A DNA stretch of 64,000 bases. Origin: VFKI01 sp964647825 (lineage in GTDB: Bacteria; Pseudomonadota; Gammaproteobacteria; DSM-16500). The position numbers and the translations under genes are program-made. Within the stretch, counting starts at the first letter, position 1; each line of letters opens with the position of its first letter. This document shows positions 55,588 to 63,991 of this stretch, in pieces. Under the pieces are notes generated by a model that saw only the letters and a program-made list of their open reading frames with translations, did not search any database and had not been told where the DNA came from. Location: the NCBI GenBank assembly GCA_964647825.1, contig CAZYJL010000001.1, positions 124,001-188,000 of the forward strand. The letters run 5' to 3'.

Positions 55588-56427
55588 TTACATAGGTCGA
55601 TAAGAAATATTTTTTTCTTCACTTAATTTTTCTGCCAGAACTTCTTTTTTCTCAAATTGATTCAAAACATCTTTTAAAAAAGGCATTTCATTTTTGTCCC
55701 ACAAACAACAATGTATTTTTAAATCTTCTGCTTTCTTTTTTGCATCCTTATTATCTTGGCTTTTTGTATCATTATAAATATATATAATCTCATCATCTTT
55801 TCTCGATGGTTCTTTTGAAAACAAAATCGACGAAGAAAAGAACAGAGAAGAATCTAATTTTTTATTATAAAGATCTTTAAATTCTTGATCAATTTGGTTA
55901 ATTAACTCTGCTTTAGTTTTTTGAGTAGCATAAGTAAAATATATTTTCACACCATCAATTTCAGCTAAATTACCTTTATCATCAAGTTGATAATTAATTT
56001 CATTTGCATCTAATTCTTTAATTAAGTGTCGACTATCTTTTGGGTTAGTGAAACTGACTAATGCAAGTTTGTGATCTTTTTTATGATTAAATACAATTGC
56101 CGCTGACAGGTTTGCTTTGAAAGCATTATAATGTGGATTCATTTGATTCCAGGCAAAGTTTAATTCATCTACTGTCAACTCAACACCTGCTTTCTCTTTA
56201 ATTAAGAGCAAAAAACCTTGATCAAATTCACTTTCAGATAATGTTCCCATTTTAAAACTATTAATTTCTTTTTGATAACTGACCACAATAGATAAAATTA
56301 ATTTTTTTGCTTGTTCAGAGTCTAATTCATCTTTACGTTTCTCGACAATCATCTCTGCTAATGCACCAATACCCTTCATTAAATCAGGTTTTACAATTTC
56401 ACCTAAACTAATAATTATATTTTTCAT
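55588..56427 (-). CDS. Hypothetical cytosolic protein with Glu-rich tail
   Basis: I do not recognise the family. It is about 279 residues with no signal peptide or membrane segment. The first 100 residues are helical (AEMIVEKRKDELDSEQAKKLI, ESEFDQGFLLLIKEKAGVEL). A middle part, VFNHKKDHKLALVSFTNPKD, followed by a second domain with DGVKIYFTYATQKTK, weakly suggests a HAD-like Rossmann fold, but no catalytic DxD is seen. The C-terminus is Glu/Lys-rich (FEKKEVLAEKLSEEKN), as in some Dot/Icm substrates. ATG 56427 lies about nine bases after AAGGGTG. It is 33 bp downstream of mnmE. Confidence 0.6.
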   Translation of the reverse strand: MKNIIISLGEIVKPDLMKGIGALAEMIVEKRKDELDSEQAKKLILSIVVSYQKEINSFKMGTLSESEFDQGFLLLIKEKAGVELTVDELNFAWNQMNPHYNAFKANLSAAIVFNHKKDHKLALVSFTNPKDSRHLIKELDANEINYQLDDKGNLAEIDGVKIYFTYATQKTKAELINQIDQEFKDLYNKKLDSSLFFSSSILFSKEPSRKDDEIIYIYNDTKSQDNKDAKKKAEDLKIHCCLWDKNEMPFLKDVLNQFEKKEVLAEKLSEEKNISYRPM

Positions 56428-56460
56428 AATTTTTTTCACCCTTAAAATAAAATTAGAAAT

Positions 56461-57825
56461 CTACTTACCAATACAAAAACCTGAAAAAATTTCTGTCAAT
56501 AAATCTTCATGACTAAATTCACCAGTAATTTCACTTAAAGCAAGTTGTGCTAAACGTAATTCTTCTGCTAACAATTCAACAGAATCACTAAATTGTGTAT
56601 AGTTTAATGCTATTTTTACATGATTTTTTGCTTTTTCTAAGGCGATTAAATGACGGCGCCTTGCTGAAAACACATCTTCGCCCGTCGGTCTGATTGCTGC
56701 AATTTCAGCAATTTTTTGCTCTAATAAATTAATGCCTTCGCCTGTTAGCGCAGAAAGAAAAATATAAGTTTCACCTTCTACTTCTTCAATTTTTGCTTGT
56801 TTTTTAATTAAATCGATTTTATTAAAAATATAAATATTTTTATGTTGATCATGATTTTTTTTATTATATTTATTTGTTTGATATTCTTTAATATCATATA
56901 AATTTAAAATTACATCCGCTTCTTGCATAGCTAATTTAGCGCGTCGAATTCCTTCTTGTTCAATGACATCATCGCTCTCTCGCAAACCAGCCGTATCAAT
57001 TAGTTGAACAGGTAAACTACCAATCATCACTTGTTCGCGTAATATATCGCGCGTGGTACCTGGAATGGCCGTCACAATCGCACTATCACGTCGGCAGAGT
57101 TTATTTAATAAACTTGATTTACCAGCATTTGGCTTACCTGTAATAACAATAGTAATACCTTCACGCAAACGACTGCCTTCTGCAGCGGATTGCTCAATGT
57201 GTTCAATCTGCTGATGAATTTTTTCAGCTTGTGTGTGAATAGTCTGTTGGCCAAGAAAGTCAATTTCTTCTTCACCAAAATCAATACTCGCTTCAATGTA
57301 GGTTCGTAAGTGTATTAATGCATTTACTACTTCATGAATTTTTTCAGAAAATACGCCTTGCAATGAACGTAAGGCACTCGAGGCGGCTTCACGACTTGCT
57401 GCATCGATTAAATCTGCAACAGCTTCTACTTGCACTAAATCCATTTTTCCATTAAGAAAAGCACGTTTTGAAAATTCACCCGGCAACGCTAAGCGCGCAC
57501 CATATGAAATACATTGTTCAATTAATAATTGAATAACAATCGGACTACCATGGCCTTGTAGTTCTAAAACATCTTCGCCAGTAAATGAATGCGGCGCTTT
57601 AAAAAATAAAGCAAGACCTTGATCTATGACTTGTTGGTTATCATCATAAAATGAAGTAAATAACGCAAAGCGCTCAGTAGGTATTTTTTTTAGTATTTTC
57701 TCAGCAATGTTTTTTGCTAACATTCCTGAAACACGCACAATTCCTACACCGGCCCGACCTGGTGGTGTTGCCGCTGCCACAATCGTGTCAGAAAAACTTT
57801 GTTGTGTGTTTAATCCTAATGGCAT
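56461..57825 (-). CDS. mnmE: tRNA modification GTPase MnmE
   Basis: Partner of MnmG for wobble-uridine modification. The N-terminal tetrahydrofolate-binding domain (TIVAAATPPGRAGVGIVRVSG), a helical domain, the inserted G domain with TGKPNAGKSSLLNKL, DTAGLRES and NKIDL, and the C-terminal CIGK with the catalytic cysteine are all present. Its 454 residues are normal. It is separated from yidC by a strong terminator, so the two are probably independent transcripts. Confidence 0.97.
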   Translation of the reverse strand: MPLGLNTQQSFSDTIVAAATPPGRAGVGIVRVSGMLAKNIAEKILKKIPTERFALFTSFYDDNQQVIDQGLALFFKAPHSFTGEDVLELQGHGSPIVIQLLIEQCISYGARLALPGEFSKRAFLNGKMDLVQVEAVADLIDAASREAASSALRSLQGVFSEKIHEVVNALIHLRTYIEASIDFGEEEIDFLGQQTIHTQAEKIHQQIEHIEQSAAEGSRLREGITIVITGKPNAGKSSLLNKLCRRDSAIVTAIPGTTRDILREQVMIGSLPVQLIDTAGLRESDDVIEQEGIRRAKLAMQEADVILNLYDIKEYQTNKYNKKNHDQHKNIYIFNKIDLIKKQAKIEEVEGETYIFLSALTGEGINLLEQKIAEIAAIRPTGEDVFSARRRHLIALEKAKNHVKIALNYTQFSDSVELLAEELRLAQLALSEITGEFSHEDLLTEIFSGFCIGK

Positions 57826-57872
57826 AAATTCTTTTTAACATAAAAATTATTGATTACAGTTCGTTTATTTAT

Positions 57873-57907
57873 AAAAAAAGCGAATTAAAATTTAATTCGC
57901 TTTTTTT
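57873..57907 (-). terminator. Intrinsic terminator downstream of yidC
   Basis: A-tract AAAAAAAGCGAATTAAA pairs with TTTAATTCGCTTTTTTT. This gives a stem with a T7 tail on either strand and lies 19 bp after the yidC stop. Confidence 0.85.
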
Positions 57908-57925
57908 ATATTTTAAATCTTTATA

Positions 57926-59698
57926 TTAATTATTTTTTAATAATTTCAGTTTTTTTGAAGGTTCTTTTTTATTGGTATTACTTGGTTTATCCATACTACG
58001 CATGATGTACCACTGCTGTAAAAAAGAAACCGTATTATTAATAAACCAATATAAAACCAAGCCAGATGGAAATTTAGCAAACATCACTGTAAAAATAACC
58101 GGCATAAACAACATGAGTTTAGCTTGTGTTGGGTCCGGTGGTGGTGGATTTAAACGTTGCTGTAAAAACATCGATAAACCCATCAATATCGGCAAAATAT
58201 AGGTTGGATCACTTTTTGATAAATCATGAATCCAAAAAATAAAAGGCGCTTGTCGTAATTGCACACTTTCAATCAACACCCAATATAAAGCGATAAAGAC
58301 GGGTATTTGAATCAAAATCGGCAAACAGCCACTCATCGGATTAACTTTTTCTTTACGATAAAGTTCCAACGTTGCTTGTGTTAGTTTTTGTTTATCATCA
58401 CCATATTGTTCTTTCAATGCATTAATACGTGGCTGTAATTTTTTCAGCGCACTCATCGAACGATAACTTTTAGCAGATAAGTGATAAAAAGCGAGTTTTA
58501 TTATTAACGTGACAAGAACAATCGACCAACCCCAATTACCGACAACATTGTAAATTTTCTGCATTAACCAAAAGATGGCGACGGAAATCATCCATAACCA
58601 ACCATAATCAATGGTTAATTGTAATCCCGGCGCAACGGCTTCTAAATTTTTTGCAATAGCAGGTCCTGCATAAAATTTTGCACTCGTTGTTATTTTTTCA
58701 CCTGGATTCGCGATCAATGTTGGACCAAATGTACCAATAGCATATAAGCCATTTGGCATAACACGTGAGAAATAGCGAACTTCCGTATTTGGCTCAGGTA
58801 CAAACGCACTCACAAAATAATGCTGAACCATCGCAAACCATCCACCACGAATGACTCTATCGAGCTGCATCTTTTGCATTTGCGTGAAACTAATTTTTTC
58901 ATATTTCTTTTCTGGACTAGAAATCGCTGCACCAAAATAAGTGCCAAAACTGATTACACCGTGCTCAGTTTCAGGCGGTGTGTTTTTTCGTAGTAATTGT
59001 AAATAAAGATTACCTGACCATGCTTTTTGCGATGCGTTATCAATTTGATAATTCACATCAATTTCATAACTATGGCGATGAAAAGTATAAATTTTTGTAA
59101 ATGCAATGCCATTTGTTGATTGCGTATGGAGTTTTACTTCAACCACAGCATCGCCATCTTTTAGTGTGTAAGCCGTCTGATCAGCACGATAAAGTGCTGA
59201 TTGCTCACTTGTATCTGGTCCATCTTTACTAAATAAACCACTCTCAGCAATGTAACGTTTTTCAGATGTATCATTTAGCAACAGCGTGGGATCTTTTGAA
59301 TGTAATTTGGCCGGGTATTTTAATAAACTTAGGCTAATTAAATTGCCACCTCGTGGATCAATCACAGCTTGAACAAGATCGGTGGTGACTGTGATTGGCT
59401 TTAATGAGAGAGAAGCTGTCGTCAATGGCGTTGAAGAAGGTGATGATTGATTTGTTTGTAAGCCTTGTAGTGTTTTTGTGCCGCTAGACGCCGAAATTTG
59501 TGCTAACGACGACGTTTGCATCATGACCGAGGTACCGGCCGCTGTATTGTCTATCGAGCCTTGTTGCATAGCTGAAGGCGATTGTTGCACTTCTGGTGTA
59601 GGATGATCTCGATCCCACGCTTGAAAAAGTGCTAACACAACGGCAACTAATGCCGCATATACGCCAATCCGCAAATAATCAGTGAGGTTCACAGGCAT
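57926..59698 (-). CDS. yidC: Membrane protein insertase YidC
   Basis: It inserts and folds inner-membrane proteins with or without Sec. The N-terminal membrane anchor (LRIGVYAALVAVVLALFQAW) is followed by a large periplasmic beta-domain (about 60-350) with a Ser/Thr/Gln-rich linker. The conserved C-terminal five-helix core follows (WGWSIVLVTLIIKLAFYHLS, KEKVNPMSGCLPILIQIPVF, KFPSGLVLYWFINNTVSFLQQ). Its 590 residues are slightly long because of the linker. The start overlaps the end of yidD by 20 bases. Confidence 0.97.
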   Translation of the reverse strand: MPVNLTDYLRIGVYAALVAVVLALFQAWDRDHPTPEVQQSPSAMQQGSIDNTAAGTSVMMQTSSLAQISASSGTKTLQGLQTNQSSPSSTPLTTASLSLKPITVTTDLVQAVIDPRGGNLISLSLLKYPAKLHSKDPTLLLNDTSEKRYIAESGLFSKDGPDTSEQSALYRADQTAYTLKDGDAVVEVKLHTQSTNGIAFTKIYTFHRHSYEIDVNYQIDNASQKAWSGNLYLQLLRKNTPPETEHGVISFGTYFGAAISSPEKKYEKISFTQMQKMQLDRVIRGGWFAMVQHYFVSAFVPEPNTEVRYFSRVMPNGLYAIGTFGPTLIANPGEKITTSAKFYAGPAIAKNLEAVAPGLQLTIDYGWLWMISVAIFWLMQKIYNVVGNWGWSIVLVTLIIKLAFYHLSAKSYRSMSALKKLQPRINALKEQYGDDKQKLTQATLELYRKEKVNPMSGCLPILIQIPVFIALYWVLIESVQLRQAPFIFWIHDLSKSDPTYILPILMGLSMFLQQRLNPPPPDPTQAKLMLFMPVIFTVMFAKFPSGLVLYWFINNTVSFLQQWYIMRSMDKPSNTNKKEPSKKLKLLKNN

Positions 59699-60023
59699 TA
59701 TTTTTCGCTCTTTTGTTAGATGAATGATAAATTAAACAGGAAGTTGGAACAGGATCATGCCCCCCTTTGGAAAAAGGGTGGCAGCGTAATAATCGTTTAC
59801 ATCCTAACCACATACCGTAAAAAAATCCGTGTGATTGAATAGATTCCATCACGTAATTTGAGCAAGATGGATAAAATCGGCAGCATTGTCCAAAAAATGG
59901 GCTGATTATTCGTTGGTATAATCGAATCAAAAAGATGGGAAGTGTTTTTGATAATGCTGTTGCAATTTTTTCCACAAATGATCGGTCTCTTTTCGAAGTG
60001 CTATTTGATCTAATTTTCCGCAT
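59679..60023 (-). CDS. yidD: Membrane protein insertion efficiency factor YidD
   Basis: This small membrane-associated protein assists YidC. LIRLYQRIISPFFGQCCRFYPSCSNY, LGCKRLLRCHPFSKGGHDPVP is the family core with its conserved cysteines. The start is uncertain. The longest frame (114 residues, ATG 60023) overlaps rnpA by almost 100 bases. A GTG at 59975 gives 98 residues, and a TTG at 59930 overlaps the rnpA stop. Family members are usually 70-90 residues, so a shorter form is likely. Confidence 0.88.
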   Translation of the reverse strand: MRKIRSNSTSKRDRSFVEKIATALSKTLPIFLIRLYQRIISPFFGQCCRFYPSCSNYVMESIQSHGFFYGMWLGCKRLLRCHPFSKGGHDPVPTSCLIYHSSNKRAKNNACEPH

Positions 60024-60304
60024 TCATGACGAGCAATAATAATAAGATCAATATTATTTAACTGATTTTTTGCAAGACGAAAGCTTTCTCTTATGACACG
60101 CCTAATTTTATTTCTATCAACTGCTTTTTTGGCAATTTTTTTTGCTGTAATAATGCCAATGCGTGCAAATGAGAATTTTCCTTTTTTCCATAATGCTAGA
60201 AAATTTTCAGACCCTGTTCGATAGGGTTGGTTAAACAGGGTTTGAAAGTCATTTTTTTTTCTTATGCGTTGCTGACGAGAAAATCCGGTTGATTTTATAT
60301 TCAC
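59927..60304 (-). CDS. rnpA: Ribonuclease P protein component
   Basis: This is the protein cofactor of RNase P, which processes tRNA 5' ends. The basic 125-residue product has KKNDFQTLF, IGIITAKKIAKKAVDRNKIRRVIRESFR (the RNR motif) and LIIIARHE. The start is a GTG overlapping the rpmH stop (GTGA), the classic coupled arrangement. Confidence 0.95.
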   Translation of the reverse strand: MNIKSTGFSRQQRIRKKNDFQTLFNQPYRTGSENFLALWKKGKFSFARIGIITAKKIAKKAVDRNKIRRVIRESFRLAKNQLNNIDLIIIARHECGKLDQIALRKETDHLWKKLQQHYQKHFPSF

Positions 60305-60435
60305 GGAATCAGTCTTTTACGCCCTTTTGCACGACGACGTGATAATACTTTACGACCATCGGGTGTTGCCATCCGCGCACGAAAACCATGTGTGCGATTA
60401 CGTCTAATTTTGCTGGGTTGGTACGTTCTTTTCAT
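60301..60435 (-). CDS. rpmH: 50S ribosomal protein L34
   Basis: This 44-residue basic protein begins MKRTYQPSKIRRNRTHGFRA and ends in RRRAKGRKRLIP, the L34 signature. It is the first gene of rpmH-rnpA-yidD-yidC. Its stop codon overlaps the rnpA GTG start. An almost consensus promoter lies upstream at 60479-60508. Confidence 0.97.
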   Translation of the reverse strand: MKRTYQPSKIRRNRTHGFRARMATPDGRKVLSRRRAKGRKRLIP

Positions 60436-60478
60436 GACAGCCAATCCTGTTGTATTTCATCTCAAATTCAGGTTGGCA

Positions 60479-60508
60479 ATCATATAGGTCCTGTATACGT
60501 GTTGTCAA
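60479..60508 (-). promoter_or_regulatory. Strong sigma70 promoter of the rpmH operon
   Basis: On the minus strand a perfect TTGACA (60503-60508), an 18-bp spacer and TATGAT (60479-60484) lie about 44 bp upstream of rpmH. Confidence 0.75.
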
Positions 60509-60815
60509 ATAAACATCAACGTTTATGTGAAGTTGAATAAATGCCTGTGAATTGAAGAAAATACCTTTCTTATATCAATATCTTTTTAATTCTTTTAAAA
60601 GATTATTTTTGTTGCTTATTATACAGGGAAATTCTGTGGAAAATCCTAATAAATATATATTTATCATATAGTTACAACAATATAACTTTGTGGATAAATA
60701 ACGTACTGCGTGTTGGTTGCTTGTGTATGGAAGTGCATAACTTTGTGGCTTGATTGTTTTCCAGTGGTTTTACACAGAGAATACGCCCCTTTCTACACAG
60801 GTTTTTAAGGCGAGT
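60509..60815. other. Candidate chromosomal origin (oriC) between rpmH and folC
   Basis: This AT-rich gap separates divergent genes. It holds a perfect DnaA box TGTGGATAA (60689-60697), the near-box TGTGGAAAA (60635-60643), partial matches around 60725-60750 and an AT tract AATAAATATATATTTATCAT between them that could be the unwinding element. In many gammaproteobacteria oriC lies next to rpmH. Hand counts suggest top-strand G excess to the right (folC, folB) and parity or C excess to the left (dnaN, mnmE). No gene was seen in the gap. Confidence 0.6.
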
Positions 60816-62078
60816 ATGGCATCTCGAACTTTAGAAGATTGGTTGAAAATTACACAATCACAACATCGTTTAGAAATTGATCTGACATTGGATCGTGTTA
60901 GAACAGTAGCGACTCGATTAGGTCTTTTAAAACCCAATGGGGTGGTGGTGACCGTCGGTGGAACGAATGGAAAAGGGTCAACAGTTACCTTGTTAGAGCA
61001 ATGCTGGTTAGCAGCGGGTTATCGTGTGGGCGCATTCACTTCACCTTGGCTATACTGTTTTAATGAATTAATTCGTGTGCAGGGCAAACCTGTGACGGAT
61101 GCGTTATTGATTGCTGCTTTTACCCAAATTCATGCAGCACGGGGTGAAATCACCCTGACACAATTTGAATTTAATACGTTAGCTGCTTTATTGATTTTTC
61201 GAGATGCTGGATTAGATGTACTGATTTTAGAAGTAGGTTTAGGCGGACGTTTGGATGCGGTGAACTGTATTGATGCAGATGTTGCTGTGATTACATCGAT
61301 TGCATTGGATCATATGGATCGTCTTGGCACAACGCGCGAAGCAATCGGCTTTGAAAAAGCGGGTATTTTTCGTCAAGGCCAATTAGTAGTTTGTGGTGAT
61401 TTTTCACCACCCACCACGTTGTTAAGTGTCGCGCAAACGCTAGATACACAATTAGTTTGTCAAAATAAACAGTTTGGTTTTTTACTGACTAATCAAAATC
61501 AATTTGATTTCTGGTGTGAGGAAATAACACTTCGCAATTTACCCGTACCAAAATTAGCCTTACAAAATGTTGCAACAGCATTAACGGTTGTTTGTTTATT
61601 ACAGAAAAAATTTTTAGTTAGCCGTGCTATAATAGAAAATGTATTGAAAACTATTTTTGTGCCAGGCCGCATTCAAGTCATAGAAGAACCTATTATCAAA
61701 ATTTTAGACGTCTCTCATAACCCAGCCGCAGCAGAATTATTAGCCTCTTATTTAACTAAAAATAAAATTAAACAAAAAACGCGTGCAGTTTTTTCGATGT
61801 TAGCAGATAAAGATATTGTTGCTACGATTAACACACTACGTGATGTTATCGATGAATGGTTTATTGCACCTTTGCCAACGACTATTTTGCGTGCAGCAAC
61901 TAAAAATAAATTAGAAGAAAGTTTTATCAATGCAAATATAAAAAATACGCAATTTTTTGAGACGATTCCTGATGCTGTACAAAATGCAGAAAATAATTCT
62001 GTGTCTGGTGATCGTATTATTATTTTTGGTTCTTTTTATACTGTGTCAACGGCGATGGGAATTATAAAAAACCCTTAG
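60816..62078 (+). CDS. folC: Dihydrofolate synthase/folylpolyglutamate synthase
   Basis: It adds glutamate to dihydropteroate and to folates. The N-terminal TLEDWLKITQSQHRLEIDL, P-loop VTVGGTNGKGSTVTLLEQ, LEVGLGGRLDAVN and SIALDHMDRLG are the Mur-ligase-like FolC signature. The ATG at 60816 is preceded by AAGGCGAG, giving 420 residues; the frame is open back to 60750. The stop codon lies in the left target duplication of mobile repeat copy 9. It is convergent with folKP, so three folate genes cluster here. Confidence 0.95.
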   Translation: MASRTLEDWLKITQSQHRLEIDLTLDRVRTVATRLGLLKPNGVVVTVGGTNGKGSTVTLLEQCWLAAGYRVGAFTSPWLYCFNELIRVQGKPVTDALLIAAFTQIHAARGEITLTQFEFNTLAALLIFRDAGLDVLILEVGLGGRLDAVNCIDADVAVITSIALDHMDRLGTTREAIGFEKAGIFRQGQLVVCGDFSPPTTLLSVAQTLDTQLVCQNKQFGFLLTNQNQFDFWCEEITLRNLPVPKLALQNVATALTVVCLLQKKFLVSRAIIENVLKTIFVPGRIQVIEEPIIKILDVSHNPAAAELLASYLTKNKIKQKTRAVFSMLADKDIVATINTLRDVIDEWFIAPLPTTILRAATKNKLEESFINANIKNTQFFETIPDAVQNAENNSVSGDRIIIFGSFYTVSTAMGIIKNP

Positions 62079-62082
62079 TTTA

Positions 62083-62267
62083 GTAATAGATCAGGGGGGT
62101 ATTGTTTGACGACTTGATTGCATATCAGTTGCCCATCAGCTGTTGCAAGTGATCAAAGCTATGCCCTTTCTGATGACATGAAGCATGCTTTATCAGTAAA
62201 ATGCAGCTTGCTGTTTGGCAGTTGCGGTCAGTTAAGTCGTCAAACAATACGCCCACTGATCTATTGC
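62083..62267 (+). mobile_element. Palindromic MITE-like element, copy 9
   Basis: This 185-bp element has GTAATAG/CTATTGC tips and a perfect 8-bp target duplication TTAGTTTA (62075-62082 and 62268-62275). Arms resemble copy 6 (TTTGACGACTT). It lies exactly between convergent folC and folKP, and the duplicated 8-mers carry both genes' stop codons. Core orientation is plus. Confidence 0.94.
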
Positions 62268-63608
62268 TTAGTTTATTTTACAAGCAGCCGCTAAACGAAA
62301 AACTCGTGCGGTCATATCGACATGATGGACGCGTAAATAATCGACTTTTTTTGACATGGCTAAACTGGTAATGGCTGTTTCAATATCTCTTTCGACAAAT
62401 GGTTTTTCTGTAAAAAGATCAAAAAAACGTTTGCGTGAATGGCCCACTAATAGTCGTAATTCTAACGATTTAAAATAATCGCAATTTTTTATTAAGGCAA
62501 AAGACTGTGCAGCTGTTTTACCAAAGCCAATACCAGGATCAAAAATAATGCGTTGTCGTGCAATACCGATTTTTTCTAAATTTTTTATTTTGTTTTCTGC
62601 CCAAGTATAAATCGTTTTTAGCGGATCCGTATTTGTATCCAGTGTTTTTGCTTGATTGGCAGGAATGCCTAAGTGATGCATCATCACAATATCACAAGTA
62701 TGTTCTGCAATGATTTTTTGCATCGAAAGATTATCAAGTCCACTCACATCGTTAATCCAATCTACACCTAATGCAAGTGCACGTTGAGCTGTTTCTGGAT
62801 GACGCGTATCAATACTGATACGTGGAAATAATAAAGTACGTTCAAAAGTCATTTTTTGTTGTAAAAGTGCAGTAAGAAAAGGGCCTAAGCGTTGCCATTC
62901 CGTTTCTGCAGAAATGGGTTTTACATTAGGATTCGTTGCTTCCGCACCAATATCTAAAATAGTCGCGCCATGTTTTACTAAAGACATTGCTTGAGTGAGT
63001 GCTTGATCTATATTTGTGAAAAGTGCGCCATCGGAAAATGAATCAGGGGTTAAATTAATAATGCCTATTAATTCTGGTGTATCAATACGCTGTGCAATTT
63101 GGCGCGTATGAAAAGGAGCGTCACCAGAAAAACGTGATCCCCATGATGAGACAAGTGTGGCGGCAGTTTCTTTTTTGATTGGATGAAACCAATCGGGTGC
63201 TACATCGGCTAAAGGCCACAAAGCAAAAGGTCGATCGCATAAATGTGGATGAGGAAGTTTAAGCTTTTCGGACTGAATGACGCATTGATCAAATGCTAAT
63301 AAATCAATATCAATAATACGCGGCCCCCAAGGTTTTTCAGGTAAACGACCCGCATGGATTTCCGCTTTTTTTAATAAAGGTAATAACTCTTCCGGCGTAA
63401 GTTGTGTTTCACAAGAGATGGCTAAATTAAAATACGGTCGATTCCAATCAGCCGGTGCATTGTCAGGTAAAAGCGCATCTGAGAGATAAACGGGTGAAAT
63501 TGTTTTCACAGTGATCGATGGCAGTGCGCGAAGTTCAGCGAGCCCACGACGCAAATGCTGTAGTCGATCGCCTAAATTCGAACCAAGCCCAAGAATCATA
63601 CGGGTCAT
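62268..63608 (-). CDS. folKP: Bifunctional HPPK-DHPS (FolK-FolP fusion)
   Basis: Two consecutive folate steps are joined in one 446-residue chain. Residues 1 to about 155 are 6-hydroxymethyl-dihydropterin pyrophosphokinase (GLGSNLGDRLQHL, WGPRIIDIDLLAFD, LPHPHLCDRPFALWPL). From about 175 comes dihydropteroate synthase (GIINLTPDSFSDG, DIGAEATNPN, ISIDTRHPETAQRAL, INDVSG, FDPGIGFGKT, VGHSRKRF). Fused FolKP proteins are known in Francisella and Chlamydia, among others. The start overlaps the folB stop (ATGA). DHPS is the sulfonamide target. Confidence 0.95.
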   Translation of the reverse strand: MTRMILGLGSNLGDRLQHLRRGLAELRALPSITVKTISPVYLSDALLPDNAPADWNRPYFNLAISCETQLTPEELLPLLKKAEIHAGRLPEKPWGPRIIDIDLLAFDQCVIQSEKLKLPHPHLCDRPFALWPLADVAPDWFHPIKKETAATLVSSWGSRFSGDAPFHTRQIAQRIDTPELIGIINLTPDSFSDGALFTNIDQALTQAMSLVKHGATILDIGAEATNPNVKPISAETEWQRLGPFLTALLQQKMTFERTLLFPRISIDTRHPETAQRALALGVDWINDVSGLDNLSMQKIIAEHTCDIVMMHHLGIPANQAKTLDTNTDPLKTIYTWAENKIKNLEKIGIARQRIIFDPGIGFGKTAAQSFALIKNCDYFKSLELRLLVGHSRKRFFDLFTEKPFVERDIETAITSLAMSKKVDYLRVHHVDMTARVFRLAAACKIN

Positions 63609-63991
63609 AGTGTATCTCCATAGTCAAAAACAACGCCTTGTGTTAGACCCTCCAATGGGGGAGACTTTGTGATAGATACACGAATTTTTGTAGATAAAGG
63701 TACAAGTGTTTGAATATATTTATAAATTTCTGCACTTAAATATTCTAGAAGACGAAATTCGCGTCCGGCAATAAAGTATTGTAGTTTTTGGATGAGTTCT
63801 GCGTAACAAAATGTGTCTTCTATCTGATCTGTTTGGCATCCTGACGGTGGTGTCTCAGATTGAAGTATAATATCGGCAAGTACCTGTTGAGGTTGTTGGC
63901 GCTCTGTATCTGGCCAGCCAAGTAGTACAGAAAATTGTAGCCCTTTGATAGTTAAGCAACTTTGATGCGTTGTCATGGCTCGATTACCCAT
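63605..63991 (-). CDS. folB: Dihydroneopterin aldolase
   Basis: It cleaves dihydroneopterin to 6-hydroxymethyl-dihydropterin, the substrate of the next gene. TIKGLQFSVLLGWPDTERQQPQ with VLADIIL, the CYAELIQKLQYFI segment and RLLEYLSAEIYKYI, then VSITKSPPLEG, fit the FolB fold. It has 128 residues from the first ATG; the ATG at 63976 (MTTHQS) is an alternative. It overlaps folKP and sits at the window edge. Confidence 0.9.
   Translation of the reverse strand: MGNRAMTTHQSCLTIKGLQFSVLLGWPDTERQQPQQVLADIILQSETPPSGCQTDQIEDTFCYAELIQKLQYFIAGREFRLLEYLSAEIYKYIQTLVPLSTKIRVSITKSPPLEGLTQGVVFDYGDTL

Noticed and set aside
62170..62183. CTGATGACATGAAG in mobile repeat copy 9 resembles the hammerhead ribozyme core CUGAUGA...GAA.
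   Set aside because: There is no stem II between the two parts, and the other copies read CTGATAACATGAAG or TTCATGATTCATGAA, so the motif is not conserved.
2777..62267. The nine palindromes as simple intrinsic terminators.
   Set aside because: They also lie in divergent gaps (permease/GDH, dacB/32695, polA/dnaA), are about 185 bp with a conserved core, and have target duplications.
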